IMG/VR virus record: IMGVR_UViG_3300034177_000015 | Span: 1 to 32,023 of that record | DNA length: 32,023 nt | Reading direction: 5' to 3' (one strand) | DNA from: a virus | Shown here: positions 6,064 to 13,701 of the stretch, one piece after another | How the letters are laid out: every line of letters begins with the position of its first letter | Numbering within the stretch: the stretch's first letter is position 1 | Made by a program: the position numbers and the translations under genes | The notes under the pieces: model-generated | What the model was told of the DNA's origin: nothing | Databases searched by the model: none | Seen by the model: only the letters and a program-made list of their open reading frames with translations

Positions 6064-6724
6064 GGATGGCCTCATGATTCATGGCAAGGATACGGACGAC
6101 ATCCGCCTCGGCAATCGTGTTTTTCTTGAGGAGTGACTCCAGTTCGCGTTGACAGGCCATGGCGCGATGCTCGTATTCATCGGCCTGCTTCGCCAATCCT
6201 TTCTCACGGTAGAGCTGTGCGGTCTTGAAGGCTTGAATCGACCCGCCTTGCGCCTTAATGGCGGCGAAGAGATCCCGGCCAAATTCATCGAGCGACAAAT
6301 AGGCTGGCGTCTCAGCGATCACTGGGAGAGTCTCGGGCTTCGGATCGTGAATCCGTTGCCCATGCGCATAGCGCCAATATTCCTCTTGATTGAGGCCCCA
6401 GCTTGATTTCATGTCATAACCTTCAGCCCGTCTCGTCCACCACGCCTCATAGGCGGGTCGTTCAATGCGTTCTTCTAAGGTCCTCGCATCCGCCACTAAT
6501 TGTTTCCAATGGGCATGCCAATGACAGTGGCGTGGCTGTCCGGGCATCTTCCCTGACGCCGGCAAACAACACCGGTCGAGCGTCACCCAGACACAGCGAT
6601 GGAGTCGCAGTCCAGATTTCATCGTTAAGAACTCTTCGCTGTTTGTCTCCAATTGGGGTTTGGGCGCATAGCCGCACACACAGGGATAAGCGTGAATGGC
6701 TTTCAAGCAGGCGTCACAGGTCAT
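6056..6724 (-). CDS. Replication-operon protein with N-terminal zinc motif (222 aa)
   Basis: A 222-residue protein. The N-terminus has CDAC (3-6) and CVCG (15-18), a zinc-ribbon-like pair. A further cysteine/histidine group follows at about 44-71 (HRC, RCC, HCHWHAHW). The rest is charged helix, with AQLYREKGLAKQADEYEHRA toward the C-terminus. Its ATG overlaps the TGA of the replication initiator (ATGA), the place where phages often carry a helicase loader or replication accessory protein. No Walker motif is present, so it is not an AAA+ DnaC-like loader. The role is inferred only from position. Confidence 0.65.
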   Translation of the reverse strand: MTCDACLKAIHAYPCVCGYAPKPQLETNSEEFLTMKSGLRLHRCVWVTLDRCCLPASGKMPGQPRHCHWHAHWKQLVADARTLEERIERPAYEAWWTRRAEGYDMKSSWGLNQEEYWRYAHGQRIHDPKPETLPVIAETPAYLSLDEFGRDLFAAIKAQGGSIQAFKTAQLYREKGLAKQADEYEHRAMACQRELESLLKKNTIAEADVVRILAMNHEAIHA

Positions 6725-7365
6725 TTCGTCACCTCCGCGAGATAGCCTTCGAATTTGGTTTTATTGAAGAGGGTTTCCGGCCGTAAATAGGTCTGCATGT
6801 CCGGTCGGTCTTTCCAGTCATGAATCTTGCGCATGATGAGCGTGCGGCAAGTTTGCACATCGATGCCGGACTTCAAGCGGGCCTGAATGAATCCGAGCGT
6901 GGCGTCCACTTCACGGAAATGCTTTTGAGTCTTGTCATTGAGGAAGGCTAAGACTTCCCTGGATTCCGCGAGGTAGTCACGCCCGTTGGCGAGGGGAGTG
7001 CGCCGCGTGGGTTTGTCTGCCCATCGCTTCAACGCGCCTCGCTGCCCACTTTCACTCAAGACCTCGGTACGTGCCTTCGCTTCAAGCCATTCGGCATAGA
7101 GCCTGACATTCGTGACACGCCCGGTGCGTTTCACTGGTTCAAAGCAGGCGAGCACGGGCTCAAAGTCCCCGTATTTCTCATCGCTCCACTTGCTGAGTTT
7201 TTTTAGCACGTCAGGCTCACTCGGGAGCGTGCAACTCTCTTGCGTCCAACATTGCGCGAGCAACATAATGTAACTACCAACATGTGGCGCTTCCATGAGT
7301 GCGATTTTCTCACTCGTCAACCAGTCCGTGACGTTGAACTTGAAAAATGGGAGTGATAACGGCAC
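6721..7365 (-). CDS. Phage replication initiator (DUF1376 plus conserved C-terminal replication domain)
   Basis: A 214-residue protein. Residues 1 to about 90 match the DUF1376 pattern (FFKFNVTDWLTSEKIALM, GSYIMLLAQCW). Residues about 125-214 match the phage replication-protein C-terminal domain: FLNDKTQKHFR, then FIQARLKSGID, RKIHDWKD, and YLRPETLFNKTKFEGYLAEV. Proteins of this build act like lambda O, binding the origin and recruiting helicase. The start is GTG at 7365, with AAGGA 5 bases before it. It is coupled to the 222-residue gene downstream. The origin may lie inside or near this gene; a 10-base direct repeat lies at 7361-7370 and 7400-7409. Confidence 0.8.
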   Translation of the reverse strand: MPLSLPFFKFNVTDWLTSEKIALMEAPHVGSYIMLLAQCWTQESCTLPSEPDVLKKLSKWSDEKYGDFEPVLACFEPVKRTGRVTNVRLYAEWLEAKARTEVLSESGQRGALKRWADKPTRRTPLANGRDYLAESREVLAFLNDKTQKHFREVDATLGFIQARLKSGIDVQTCRTLIMRKIHDWKDRPDMQTYLRPETLFNKTKFEGYLAEVTK

Positions 7366-7409
7366 GTTATCCTTCTAGCCTAGCTATGGGCAGGCTATAG
7401 GCACGTTAT
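7361..7409. repeat. Short direct repeat upstream of replication initiator
   Basis: GGCACGTTAT occurs at 7361-7370 and 7400-7409. Between and around them are GGCTAT and ATAGCC, which could pair. It may be an iteron or regulatory site for the replication gene, but two copies are weak evidence. Confidence 0.3.
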
Positions 7410-7437
7410 AAGGTGGCGATAGCCATGCAATAGCATC

Positions 7438-7614
7438 TTAGATCCCAGATTCAGATTCAGAGAGAGAATCAGAAGAAGATATACTGTCGAGTTTGGGTCG
7501 ATCCCAATACGCTGACCGACAATTCGGACAGGTCAACGGACGCTCGGACTTCCGAGGTATCCAGGTGTGTTCACAGCGGAGACAGGTGAACTCAGGAAGA
7601 ATGAATGTCGTCAT
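7438..7614 (-). CDS. Small zinc-ribbon protein (58 aa)
   Basis: A 58-residue protein with two CxxC knuckles, CLRC at 11-14 and CPNC at 29-32, about 14 residues apart, the standard zinc ribbon. A serine/aspartate/glutamate-rich tail follows. There is no ribosome site, but a near-perfect promoter upstream predicts transcription starting at the A of this ATG, so it is probably translated from a leaderless mRNA. The longer frame to 7707 would run through the promoter. It is the first gene of the replication operon and could be a regulator (inference). Confidence 0.7.
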   Translation of the reverse strand: MTTFILPEFTCLRCEHTWIPRKSERPLTCPNCRSAYWDRPKLDSISSSDSLSESESGI

Positions 7615-7620
7615 GTGGTG

Positions 7621-7649
7621 CTTATATACAGTACATATACATTTGTCAA
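7621..7649 (-). promoter_or_regulatory. Strong promoter of the replication operon, leaderless start
   Basis: TTGACA (complement of 7644-7649) and TATAAG (complement of 7621-7626) have a 17-base spacer. The start codon of the zinc-ribbon gene lies 6 bases after the -10, where transcription should begin. TGTATAT occurs twice in the spacer and -10, 11 bases apart, a possible operator. Confidence 0.7.
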
Positions 7650-7668
7650 CACTTTTCTTTACATTCAC

Positions 7669-7697
7669 TTGACAATCCGCCCCCACTCCTGTACAGA
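7669..7697 (+). promoter_or_regulatory. Candidate late-operon promoter
   Basis: TTGACA at 7669-7674 and TACAGA at 7692-7697 have a 17-base spacer. The -35 is perfect and the -10 weak (three of six). The ATG of the next gene is 8 bases after the -10 and has no ribosome site, so this mRNA may also be leaderless. A weak -10 suits a promoter needing an activator. Confidence 0.45.
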
Positions 7698-7705
7698 GCG
7701 TACTC

Positions 7706-8071
7706 ATGCCATCCTTAGTCGAATCCTCGACACCAACTCGCTTATTCCGTCAGACACGTAAATCCTCGCTGCGCAATGTGCCCAGCGGAAAAGTCAAGCA
7801 AACCATCATGGCCGTCTTCGATGGCCTCGGCGGATGGGAAGCAATGCTGACGTGGGCACAGAAAAACCAAGACTTGTTCTACGGCACGATCTACCCAAAG
7901 CTCCTCCCCACCGAAGGCTACGAGAAGGGCTCAGGGCCGATCCGCGTCCTCGTCTATGCACCACAGCAATCGCCTACTGATAAACAAGTAGTCCTCCTCG
8001 ATACCGCTTTAGTGCAACCGATGCAAGCAGCCGAGCAAGCTGAGGAGCGCTTGGATGGTAATACTACGTAG
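7706..8071 (+). CDS. Possible terminase small subunit-like protein (121 aa)
   Basis: A 121-residue protein that opens the late operon. A basic N-terminus precedes a conserved-looking helical core (KQTIMAVFDGLGGWEAMLTW, residues 31-50) and NQDLFYGTIYPKLLP (residues 54-68). The pattern of a helix, a Gly-Gly turn, and 'A..N...FY....KLLP' is common in small phage proteins encoded just before terminase, which are often annotated as small terminase subunits. The C-terminus is glutamine/alanine rich. No ribosome site is seen (see the promoter at 7669). The assignment rests on location and this pattern. Confidence 0.55.
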   Translation: MPSLVESSTPTRLFRQTRKSSLRNVPSGKVKQTIMAVFDGLGGWEAMLTWAQKNQDLFYGTIYPKLLPTEGYEKGSGPIRVLVYAPQQSPTDKQVVLLDTALVQPMQAAEQAEERLDGNTT

Positions 8072-8122
8072 ATTATTAGAATTATTGGTGCTTATGAAAC
8101 ATCGAGGTACGAAATATCAAGC

Positions 8123-8190
8123 ACTTACGAGCGCAAGGCCTGATAATAACCATTATGTTAACTCGTACTTACGGAGCGAATGGGCCTGAT
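8123..8190 (+). repeat. Degenerate direct repeat upstream of terminase
   Basis: ACTTACGAGCG followed 5 bases later by CCTGAT (8123-8144) is repeated as ACTTACGGAGCG followed 6 bases later by CCTGAT (8167-8190), 44 bases further on. A shorter related TACTTAC occurs near 8455. Possible packaging or regulatory site. Confidence 0.45.
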
Positions 8191-8202
8191 TCGCAAGTAG
8201 AG
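8162..8202 (+). other. Long imperfect hairpin
   Basis: GCGAAT (8176-8181) pairs perfectly with ATTCGC (8189-8194) over a 7-base loop. TACTT (8166-8170) pairs with AAGTA (8195-8199) across a 5-base bulge (ACGGA), and CTC (8162-8164) pairs with GAG (8200-8202). That gives 14 pairs. No U-run follows, so it is not an intrinsic terminator. Confidence 0.5.
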
Positions 8203-8248
8203 CCATACGCGAGCTGCTTGCACGGTTGGCAGGGGAGCGTGAGGACAT

Positions 8249-8446
8249 ATGGACGCACAGCAGAAGATTTCCCTAGCTAGAAAAAAACTTCTCAGTCCCA
8301 CGCCAGGAACGAGGCCGGGGGCATTGTCGTCAGGCGGGGGCGTACCGAAAGGGAACCCGACGTGTACGGCTAGACACACGCCTAACCCACTCGACGACAT
8401 GGATATTGATTCCATCGACATGAGTTACTGGGGTTGGGTTGAATAA
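8249..8446 (+). CDS. Small hypothetical protein (65 aa)
   Basis: A 65-residue frame. A basic helix (DAQQKISLARKKLL) comes first, then a glycine/proline-rich middle, and an acidic tail ending in aromatic residues (DIDSIDMSYWGWVE). GAGG lies 4 bases before the ATG. Two other short frames overlap its start, so coding status is uncertain; the acidic-aromatic tail and ribosome site favour it. It precedes the 76-residue gene and terminase in the late operon. Confidence 0.45.
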   Translation: MDAQQKISLARKKLLSPTPGTRPGALSSGGGVPKGNPTCTARHTPNPLDDMDIDSIDMSYWGWVE

Positions 8447-8476
8447 CACCTAGGTACTTACTGAAAGGAGTCCCTT

Positions 8477-8707
8477 ATGGCCATCACAAGCGCAGCCCTG
8501 CAAACCGAACTCGGCGAGACCTCGATGCAGAGTCCGCGGGTCTTGCGGCAGTTGCCGCCCTACGGGAGCACGTTGCAGTATTGGCTGATCCATGGGAATC
8601 AGGCGTACCACGGGACGGTGAAGCGGATCAGCACGACGGCGAGTGACGATGCGGCCACGCAGGCGGCGGCGGTGCTCACGGCGCTGGCGTTAGGGAGTCC
8701 GCCGTAG
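8477..8707 (+). CDS. Small hypothetical protein before terminase (76 aa)
   Basis: A 76-residue protein with an aromatic/beta central part (LQYWLIHGNQAYHGTVKRIS) and an alanine-rich C-terminal helix. AAAGGAG lies 6 bases before the ATG. Its TAG overlaps the GTG of the large terminase by one base, so the two are coupled. It may be a packaging accessory or small terminase candidate, but nothing in the sequence proves it. Confidence 0.7.
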   Translation: MAITSAALQTELGETSMQSPRVLRQLPPYGSTLQYWLIHGNQAYHGTVKRISTTASDDAATQAAAVLTALALGSPP

Positions 8708-10137
8708 TGGACATCATATTGCCCTATCAGTGGCAGCCGAGGCCCCATCAAGTGGCGTTGTGGGAGTATCTCAAGGGGGGGGGCACGCGGGCGGTGGCCC
8801 TCTGGCCGAGACGGCATGGCAAGGATGATGTGTTTCTTCGGCACACCTCCTGCCGCATGCCCATTCGCAAAGGGAATTACTGGTATCTCCTACCGGAATA
8901 TGCCCAGGCCCGGAAGTCCATGTGGGATGCGATCAATGAGGAAACGGGGGTGCGTCGGATCGATGAAGCGTTTCCGAAAGAGATTCGCACGATGTACCGT
9001 GAGCAAGAAATGATCCTAGGCTATGCGGGCAGTACCTTTCAGCTCGTCGGGGCCGATAACTTCAAAGCCCTGGTCGGCTCCCCCCCGATCGGGCTCGTGT
9101 TCTCCGAATATGCGCGCACGAATCCCTCGGCCTGGCCCTACCTGATGCCGATCATGGAGAAAAACGGCGGGTGGGTGGGGTTTAATTCGACGCCCTTTGG
9201 CAATAATCATTACAAACGCCTCTGTGCCTTTGCCGCCAAGAAAATGGCGGCGGGAGCCGATTGGTTCTTCGAGAAATTAACGGCGGACGAATGCCGCGTC
9301 TATTCCCCGATGCAATTGCAGGACATTTTAGAGCAGCTGCAGGATACGCATGGGGAGGACTATGGCAAATCGCTCTGGTTGCAGGAATATTACTGCTCAT
9401 TTGACGCCGCCATTCCCGGCTCGATCTGGGGCGATTGCGTGACGAAGGCGGAAGTGGCGGGACGCATTCTGGACTTTGAGCCCGATCATACCAGTCCGGT
9501 CCATACCGCGTGGGACTTAGGCCGCACCGACGACACCTCCATTTGGTTCTATCAGTTCAAGGGGCCCTGGCTCGATATTTTCGATCATCACAGTTCCTCA
9601 CTCAAAGACATCCCCTTCTATATGGACCTCCTGGAGTCCAAGCGCGTGGAGCATGGCATCGCCTATGCCCGTCATCACCTCCCGCATGATGCCCGGCCCC
9701 GCACCTTGGCCGCCGGCGGCCAATCCATTTGGCAGCAATGTCACAATGCCGCGAAGCACAACCCCGCGCTCGGCAGCTTTCAGATTGGGAAGCGCCTCGA
9801 CAAGCAGGAGCACATTCAGGCCGGTCGCGCGACGTTTCCGCATGCGCGATTTCACAAGACGCGCTGCGCTAAAGGGCTGGAGAGTCTGCGCTGTTATCAC
9901 CGCGAGCGTGACGAGGAGAAGGAAGTGTTTAAGGATACGCCGGAGCACGACTGGTCCTCGCACGACGCGGACGCCTTCATGGAGTTGGCGACAAGCTGGA
10001 AGCGCACCGACGCGGCGAAGCCGGAGAGTCCCTTAGTGGATAAATTGTTGGCCCAGAATCCCAACGTCATGGCCTTCAGCGCCTTGAAGGCGCAACACTT
10101 TGCGAAGATGCGTCGGCAGCGTGAGGCGGTGGCCTGA
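8707..10137 (+). CDS. terL: Terminase large subunit
   Basis: A 476-residue packaging motor, ATPase plus nuclease. Visible motifs: a Walker A-like loop PRRHGKDD (34-41), Walker B IGLVFSEYA (128-136) with the catalytic glutamate at 134, and coupling motif FNSTP (159-163). The RNase H-fold nuclease follows, with D270 in AWDLGRTDD, D328 in LPHDAR and D420/D422 in SSHDADAF. Length and domain order are normal for the family. The start is GTG, overlapping the preceding stop. The next gene is portal, overlapping by one base. Confidence 0.93.
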   Translation: MDIILPYQWQPRPHQVALWEYLKGGGTRAVALWPRRHGKDDVFLRHTSCRMPIRKGNYWYLLPEYAQARKSMWDAINEETGVRRIDEAFPKEIRTMYREQEMILGYAGSTFQLVGADNFKALVGSPPIGLVFSEYARTNPSAWPYLMPIMEKNGGWVGFNSTPFGNNHYKRLCAFAAKKMAAGADWFFEKLTADECRVYSPMQLQDILEQLQDTHGEDYGKSLWLQEYYCSFDAAIPGSIWGDCVTKAEVAGRILDFEPDHTSPVHTAWDLGRTDDTSIWFYQFKGPWLDIFDHHSSSLKDIPFYMDLLESKRVEHGIAYARHHLPHDARPRTLAAGGQSIWQQCHNAAKHNPALGSFQIGKRLDKQEHIQAGRATFPHARFHKTRCAKGLESLRCYHRERDEEKEVFKDTPEHDWSSHDADAFMELATSWKRTDAAKPESPLVDKLLAQNPNVMAFSALKAQHFAKMRRQREAVA

Positions 10138-12422
10138 TGGCGGACGAGACCGACACCCCGAAGGACGACACCGAAGCCGTGGGCCGCTGGCTCAAGGAGA
10201 TCACGGCCTGCCGGACGCGGGAGAAGGACTTCCGCACGGATGGGCAGCGGATTCTAGAGATTTACGATGGCACCAAGGCCAAGGACGTGCCCTTCAACAT
10301 TCTCTATAGCAACACCGAAACGCTGCTCCCAGCCTTGTATTCGGCGATTCCGCGCCCCGTGGTCCAACGGCGCTTCAAGGACGAGGACCCACTCGGCAAA
10401 TCGGCAGCCCAAGCGGGCACCCGCTGCTTGGAGTTTCTGTTGGATACCAACACCGACGCCTACGAAACCTTTGACGAAAGCATGCAGCTCGCCACGCTGA
10501 ACGCGCTCTTACCGGGCCGCGCCTTCACGGGGGTGAAATACGATGGGGAAGAGACCGACCAGTACAAAAACGAAACCGTCTGTCTCGACACGAAGAACTG
10601 GAACCGCGTCTACCACGGCTACGCGCACAAATGGAACGACGTGCCCTGGGTGGCCTATGAAGATTACATCGACCGACCTGAAGGCCTACGGCTTTTTGGC
10701 GAGGATATTGTCAAACTCCTCACCTTCAGCGATCAGGAAGAACTCGACGCCTCCGACGACACCAAAGGCAAAAAGGAAGAACCGCACCAAGGCGAGCGCA
10801 AGTTAACCCGCATCTATCAGATCTGGGATAAAGCCGGTGGGCGCATGGTGCGCTACGTGAGCGAGCAGGTCAAGGATCGGTTCTTGAAAGAAGAGGACGA
10901 TCCGCTGGAATTGACGGGCTTCTTCAACTGCCCGCGTCCGCTGTCGTTCTTGAAAAAGCCGCATAGCCTGACCCCCACCGCGCCGTATATTCTCTATGAA
11001 TCGCAAGCCAAGGAATTGAACGAACTCACGCGGCGCATTAAGGCCGTGACGAAATCCATTAAGGCGAAAGGTCTCTACGACGGGGAACTGGGGCCGGATC
11101 TGCAAAAGTTGGTCGATGCGGGCGAAGGGGAATTGGTGGCCGCCGATAAATCGAGTTCGCTGGCCGCCGAGAAGGGTCTGCAAAACGCCATCTGGTTCTT
11201 TCCGGTGGACAAACTCATCGTGGTGGTGCGCGAACTCTACGCCGCGCGCGAAGCCTGTAAGCAGGTGATTTACGAAATTACCGGCATCAGCGACATCATC
11301 CGGGGTGCCTCGAAAGCCTCTGAGACGTTGGGCGCGCAGGAAATCAAGCAGCAGTGGGGGACGTTGCGGCTGAAGCGCTCCCAGAAGGAAGTGGCGCGGT
11401 ACGCCCGCGATCTGCTCCGGCTCATGCTGGAGATTGCCGCGACGAAGTTTTCTGAGGAGACGTGGGCGCGGATGACCGGCTTGCCGTTTTTGCTCTCCGA
11501 GAAGTTCAACGAATTGACCAAATTAGCGGAACTGCTCTCGCAGGACGTGCAGAGATTGCAAGCCTCAATCCCTCCCCCACAGCCCGGTGGTCCACCGCCG
11601 CCCGAGCCGCCGCAGGTCCAGGAATTGGCGAAGATCAAACAACAGCTGCAATCGCCGCAATGGAAAAACGTCCTCGCCATGTTGCGCGACGATCTGCAAC
11701 GCGCCTACCGGATCGACATCGAAACGAACAGCACGGTCGAACCCGAGGCGGTGGAGGATCAAAAGAACATTCAAGAGGTCATGGCCGCGATGGGGCAGGT
11801 GTTGAACGGGATCGGCCCGCTCGTGGCCAAAGGGGTGCTGCCATTTGAAGCGGCGCAAGTCATGTTGTTGACGATTGTGCGCCGCTATCGCTATGGGTCC
11901 GAATTGGAGGACACGATCAAAGCGATGAAGCCGCCGCCCAAAGAGGATGATGGGAAAGCCGCCGAGATGGCGCAGATGCAGCAGCAGATGGCGGCGCAAC
12001 AGCTCCAGGCGCAGCAGCAGACGGCGCAGCAGGACTTGCAAGTGAAGACGATGACGGCGGAGAAAGGGATTCTTGAACAAAAGATCGATCTGCAACTCCG
12101 CGAGATTCAGTTGAAAGCGGAGCAGGATAAATTGGCGCTGGAGCGCCAAGCGTTCGAGAAGCAGAGCGCCATGCAGCAGCAGCTCCAGGCCGCGAAGATC
12201 GGCCCCGAAGCGCAACAGATGGAAATGAGTAAGATGCAAGCGGAGCGGGCCATGGAGAAGATGAAGTGTGCGATGCAGCAGGAGACGGAACTCAAAAAGT
12301 GCATGATGCAGCAAGAAACGGAGATGAAAAAAGCGACGATGGACCACGAGGCAAAGATTGCCGTCGCGCACATCGCCGCCAAGGCGCAAAAAGACAAACC
12401 GCAGCCGGTGGGGGCCGCATGA
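10137..12422 (+). CDS. Portal protein, with long C-terminal coiled coil
   Basis: A 761-residue portal, the dodecameric ring through which DNA enters and leaves the capsid. The family is recognised from context (directly after terminase, before scaffold and capsid), its size, and podovirus portal-like segments such as FNILYSNTETLLPALYSAIP near the N-terminus and ASETLGAQEIKQQWGT in the middle. The last 170 or so residues are an uninterrupted helix rich in Gln, Met, Lys and Glu with QxQQQ repeats, comparable to the barrel helix of P22-type portals. A proline-rich linker (about 480-500) comes before the final helical part. Confidence 0.88.
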   Translation: MADETDTPKDDTEAVGRWLKEITACRTREKDFRTDGQRILEIYDGTKAKDVPFNILYSNTETLLPALYSAIPRPVVQRRFKDEDPLGKSAAQAGTRCLEFLLDTNTDAYETFDESMQLATLNALLPGRAFTGVKYDGEETDQYKNETVCLDTKNWNRVYHGYAHKWNDVPWVAYEDYIDRPEGLRLFGEDIVKLLTFSDQEELDASDDTKGKKEEPHQGERKLTRIYQIWDKAGGRMVRYVSEQVKDRFLKEEDDPLELTGFFNCPRPLSFLKKPHSLTPTAPYILYESQAKELNELTRRIKAVTKSIKAKGLYDGELGPDLQKLVDAGEGELVAADKSSSLAAEKGLQNAIWFFPVDKLIVVVRELYAAREACKQVIYEITGISDIIRGASKASETLGAQEIKQQWGTLRLKRSQKEVARYARDLLRLMLEIAATKFSEETWARMTGLPFLLSEKFNELTKLAELLSQDVQRLQASIPPPQPGGPPPPEPPQVQELAKIKQQLQSPQWKNVLAMLRDDLQRAYRIDIETNSTVEPEAVEDQKNIQEVMAAMGQVLNGIGPLVAKGVLPFEAAQVMLLTIVRRYRYGSELEDTIKAMKPPPKEDDGKAAEMAQMQQQMAAQQLQAQQQTAQQDLQVKTMTAEKGILEQKIDLQLREIQLKAEQDKLALERQAFEKQSAMQQQLQAAKIGPEAQQMEMSKMQAERAMEKMKCAMQQETELKKCMMQQETEMKKATMDHEAKIAVAHIAAKAQKDKPQPVGAA

Positions 12423-13096
12423 CGCCGCTTCGGGTGTTCATTGGATTCGATAGACGCCAACCTATCGCCTTTCAAGTGGCGGCGCAGTCGGTCTGGCAGC
12501 GCACGAGCGTCCCGGTGAGCATCACACGGCTGGATATTGCACAGTTGCCGATTACGCGAGTTGGACTAACTGCATTCACCTATTCCAGATTCCTCGCGCC
12601 CTGGCTCTGCGACTTTCACGGCGTCTCGATCTTCATGGATAGCGATGTGCTGGTCCGCGGCGATGTCGCGGAACTGCTCGCCTATCCGCTCATGGAACCG
12701 AAAACGCCGGTGTTTGCCGTGAAGGGCCAGAAGAAATTTGAGTGGGCGAGCGTGATGGTGTTCAATAACCCCCTCTGTCAAATGCTCACACCGTTGGTCG
12801 TGGAGAAACCGCACTTGAATCCCTTGACATTTTACTGGGCGCATACCGTGGGCGAGTTGCCGACAGCATGGAATCATTTGGTGGGGTATGACGCGTCGAA
12901 CCCTGACGCCAAGCTCGTGCATTTTACGGCTGGCATCCCGATCTGGCCAGAGACCAACGGGTGTGAACATAGTGCAGAATGGCATAGCACGGCGAAGGCC
13001 TCGATGGGGTCCGTCTCCTACGAGGCGTTGATGGGGCGCAGCGTCCACAACGTGGCGATCAAAACGGGGGCCATGAAGTTGCAGGCAGGGGTCTGA
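12419..13096 (+). CDS. GT-A type glycosyltransferase (GT8-like)
   Basis: A 225-residue protein. The N-terminal strand RVFIGFDRRQPIAF (5-18) and the DSD motif at 74-76 in FMDSDVLV, which binds the metal and nucleotide-sugar, point to a GT-A fold near family GT8. Arg/His-containing segments toward the end (HFTAGIPIWPE) suit acceptor or phosphate binding. The ATG overlaps the portal stop (ATGA), and the longer reading from 12266 is out of frame inside portal. It could glycosylate virion proteins or the host surface; the acceptor is not evident. Isolated from the second sugar cassette by the scaffold and capsid genes. Confidence 0.75.
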   Translation: MTPLRVFIGFDRRQPIAFQVAAQSVWQRTSVPVSITRLDIAQLPITRVGLTAFTYSRFLAPWLCDFHGVSIFMDSDVLVRGDVAELLAYPLMEPKTPVFAVKGQKKFEWASVMVFNNPLCQMLTPLVVEKPHLNPLTFYWAHTVGELPTAWNHLVGYDASNPDAKLVHFTAGIPIWPETNGCEHSAEWHSTAKASMGSVSYEALMGRSVHNVAIKTGAMKLQAGV

Positions 13097-13533
13097 TGCC
13101 GCTGTATACGTACAGGTGTGAGAATGACCATCGAGCGGAGACGTATCATCCGGTCAAGCTGCTTGGGGCCTATCTGATGCTCTGTGATGAATGCGGAAAA
13201 ACAATGAGCGAAACAGTTATTCAGGCGCCTCTTCTTGTAAAAGTAGCGCAAGATGTGTGCTATGACTCTCCTGTGACGGGCGCGCCGATCACTTCCTGGG
13301 CGGCCCGTGAAGAGGATTTGAAGCGGAACAATTGCCGGCCATACGATCCCGACGCGAAAACTGACCACGCGAATCGAATCAAGGACTCCGAAGCGGCTTT
13401 AGATCGCACCGTCGATGCCTCCGTGGAAGAGGCGATTGAGAAAATGCCAACCGCGAAACGCGGCAAGCTGTTCAGTGAATTGGTGAACCAGGGAGTCCAG
13501 GCCGACGTGATTCGGAGCACGCCGCATGCGTGA
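13096..13533 (+). CDS. FmdB-like zinc-ribbon protein (145 aa)
   Basis: A 145-residue protein starting MPLYTYRCENDH with CDECG at about 30-34, the pattern of FmdB-type regulatory zinc ribbons (C..H...CxxC). It then continues into a phage-specific helical part with no recognised domain (LDRTVDASVEEAIEKMPTAK). Overlaps the glycosyltransferase stop by one base. Such proteins are common in phage packaging or structural regions with no known role. Confidence 0.7.
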   Translation: MPLYTYRCENDHRAETYHPVKLLGAYLMLCDECGKTMSETVIQAPLLVKVAQDVCYDSPVTGAPITSWAAREEDLKRNNCRPYDPDAKTDHANRIKDSEAALDRTVDASVEEAIEKMPTAKRGKLFSELVNQGVQADVIRSTPHA

Positions 13534-13618
13534 TCCGGCACTCCGTCAGGTCATCATTGATGTACTGAGGATGCTCAAGGGTTTAGAGAAGAAACTGAAA
13601 GAACTACTCGATAAATAA
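13526..13618 (+). CDS. Tiny coiled-coil protein (30 aa)
   Basis: A 30-codon frame starting 8 bases inside the end of the previous gene: a single amphipathic helix (VIIDVLRMLKGLEKKLKELL). It ends just before the terminator. The overlap and heptad pattern favour a real gene, but no clear ribosome site is seen. Confidence 0.4.
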   Translation: MRDPALRQVIIDVLRMLKGLEKKLKELLDK

Positions 13619-13650
13619 TCCGCGTACCCGCGCAGAACACGCCGCGTCAC

Positions 13651-13687
13651 ACGCCTCATGGTCCCAAGGGACTGTGGGGCGTTTTTT
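13651..13687 (+). terminator. Strong intrinsic terminator inside the late operon
   Basis: ACGCCTCATGGTCCC pairs with GGGACTGTGGGGCGT across a 3-base AAG loop, then a run of six T. It separates terminase/portal from scaffold/capsid. Confidence 0.85.
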
Positions 13688-13701
13688 ATTCTGGAGGCTC
13701 T

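Larger units (their letters stand above)
8072..8248. other. Non-coding interval before packaging genes, with repeats and hairpin
   Basis: About 180 bases, more A/T-rich than its surroundings, with no well-supported gene. A 31-codon frame from 8094 and a 41-codon frame from 8155 lack ribosome sites. The interval holds a degenerate direct repeat and a long imperfect hairpin, listed separately. If the 65-residue frame at 8249 is not real, the empty stretch extends to 8476. Confidence 0.5.

Noticed and set aside
11565-12389. Long minus-strand frame (274 codons) opposite portal
   Set aside because: It mirrors the Gln/Lys-rich coiled-coil codons of portal, giving leucine/arginine/histidine-rich sequence with no ribosome site; a shadow frame.
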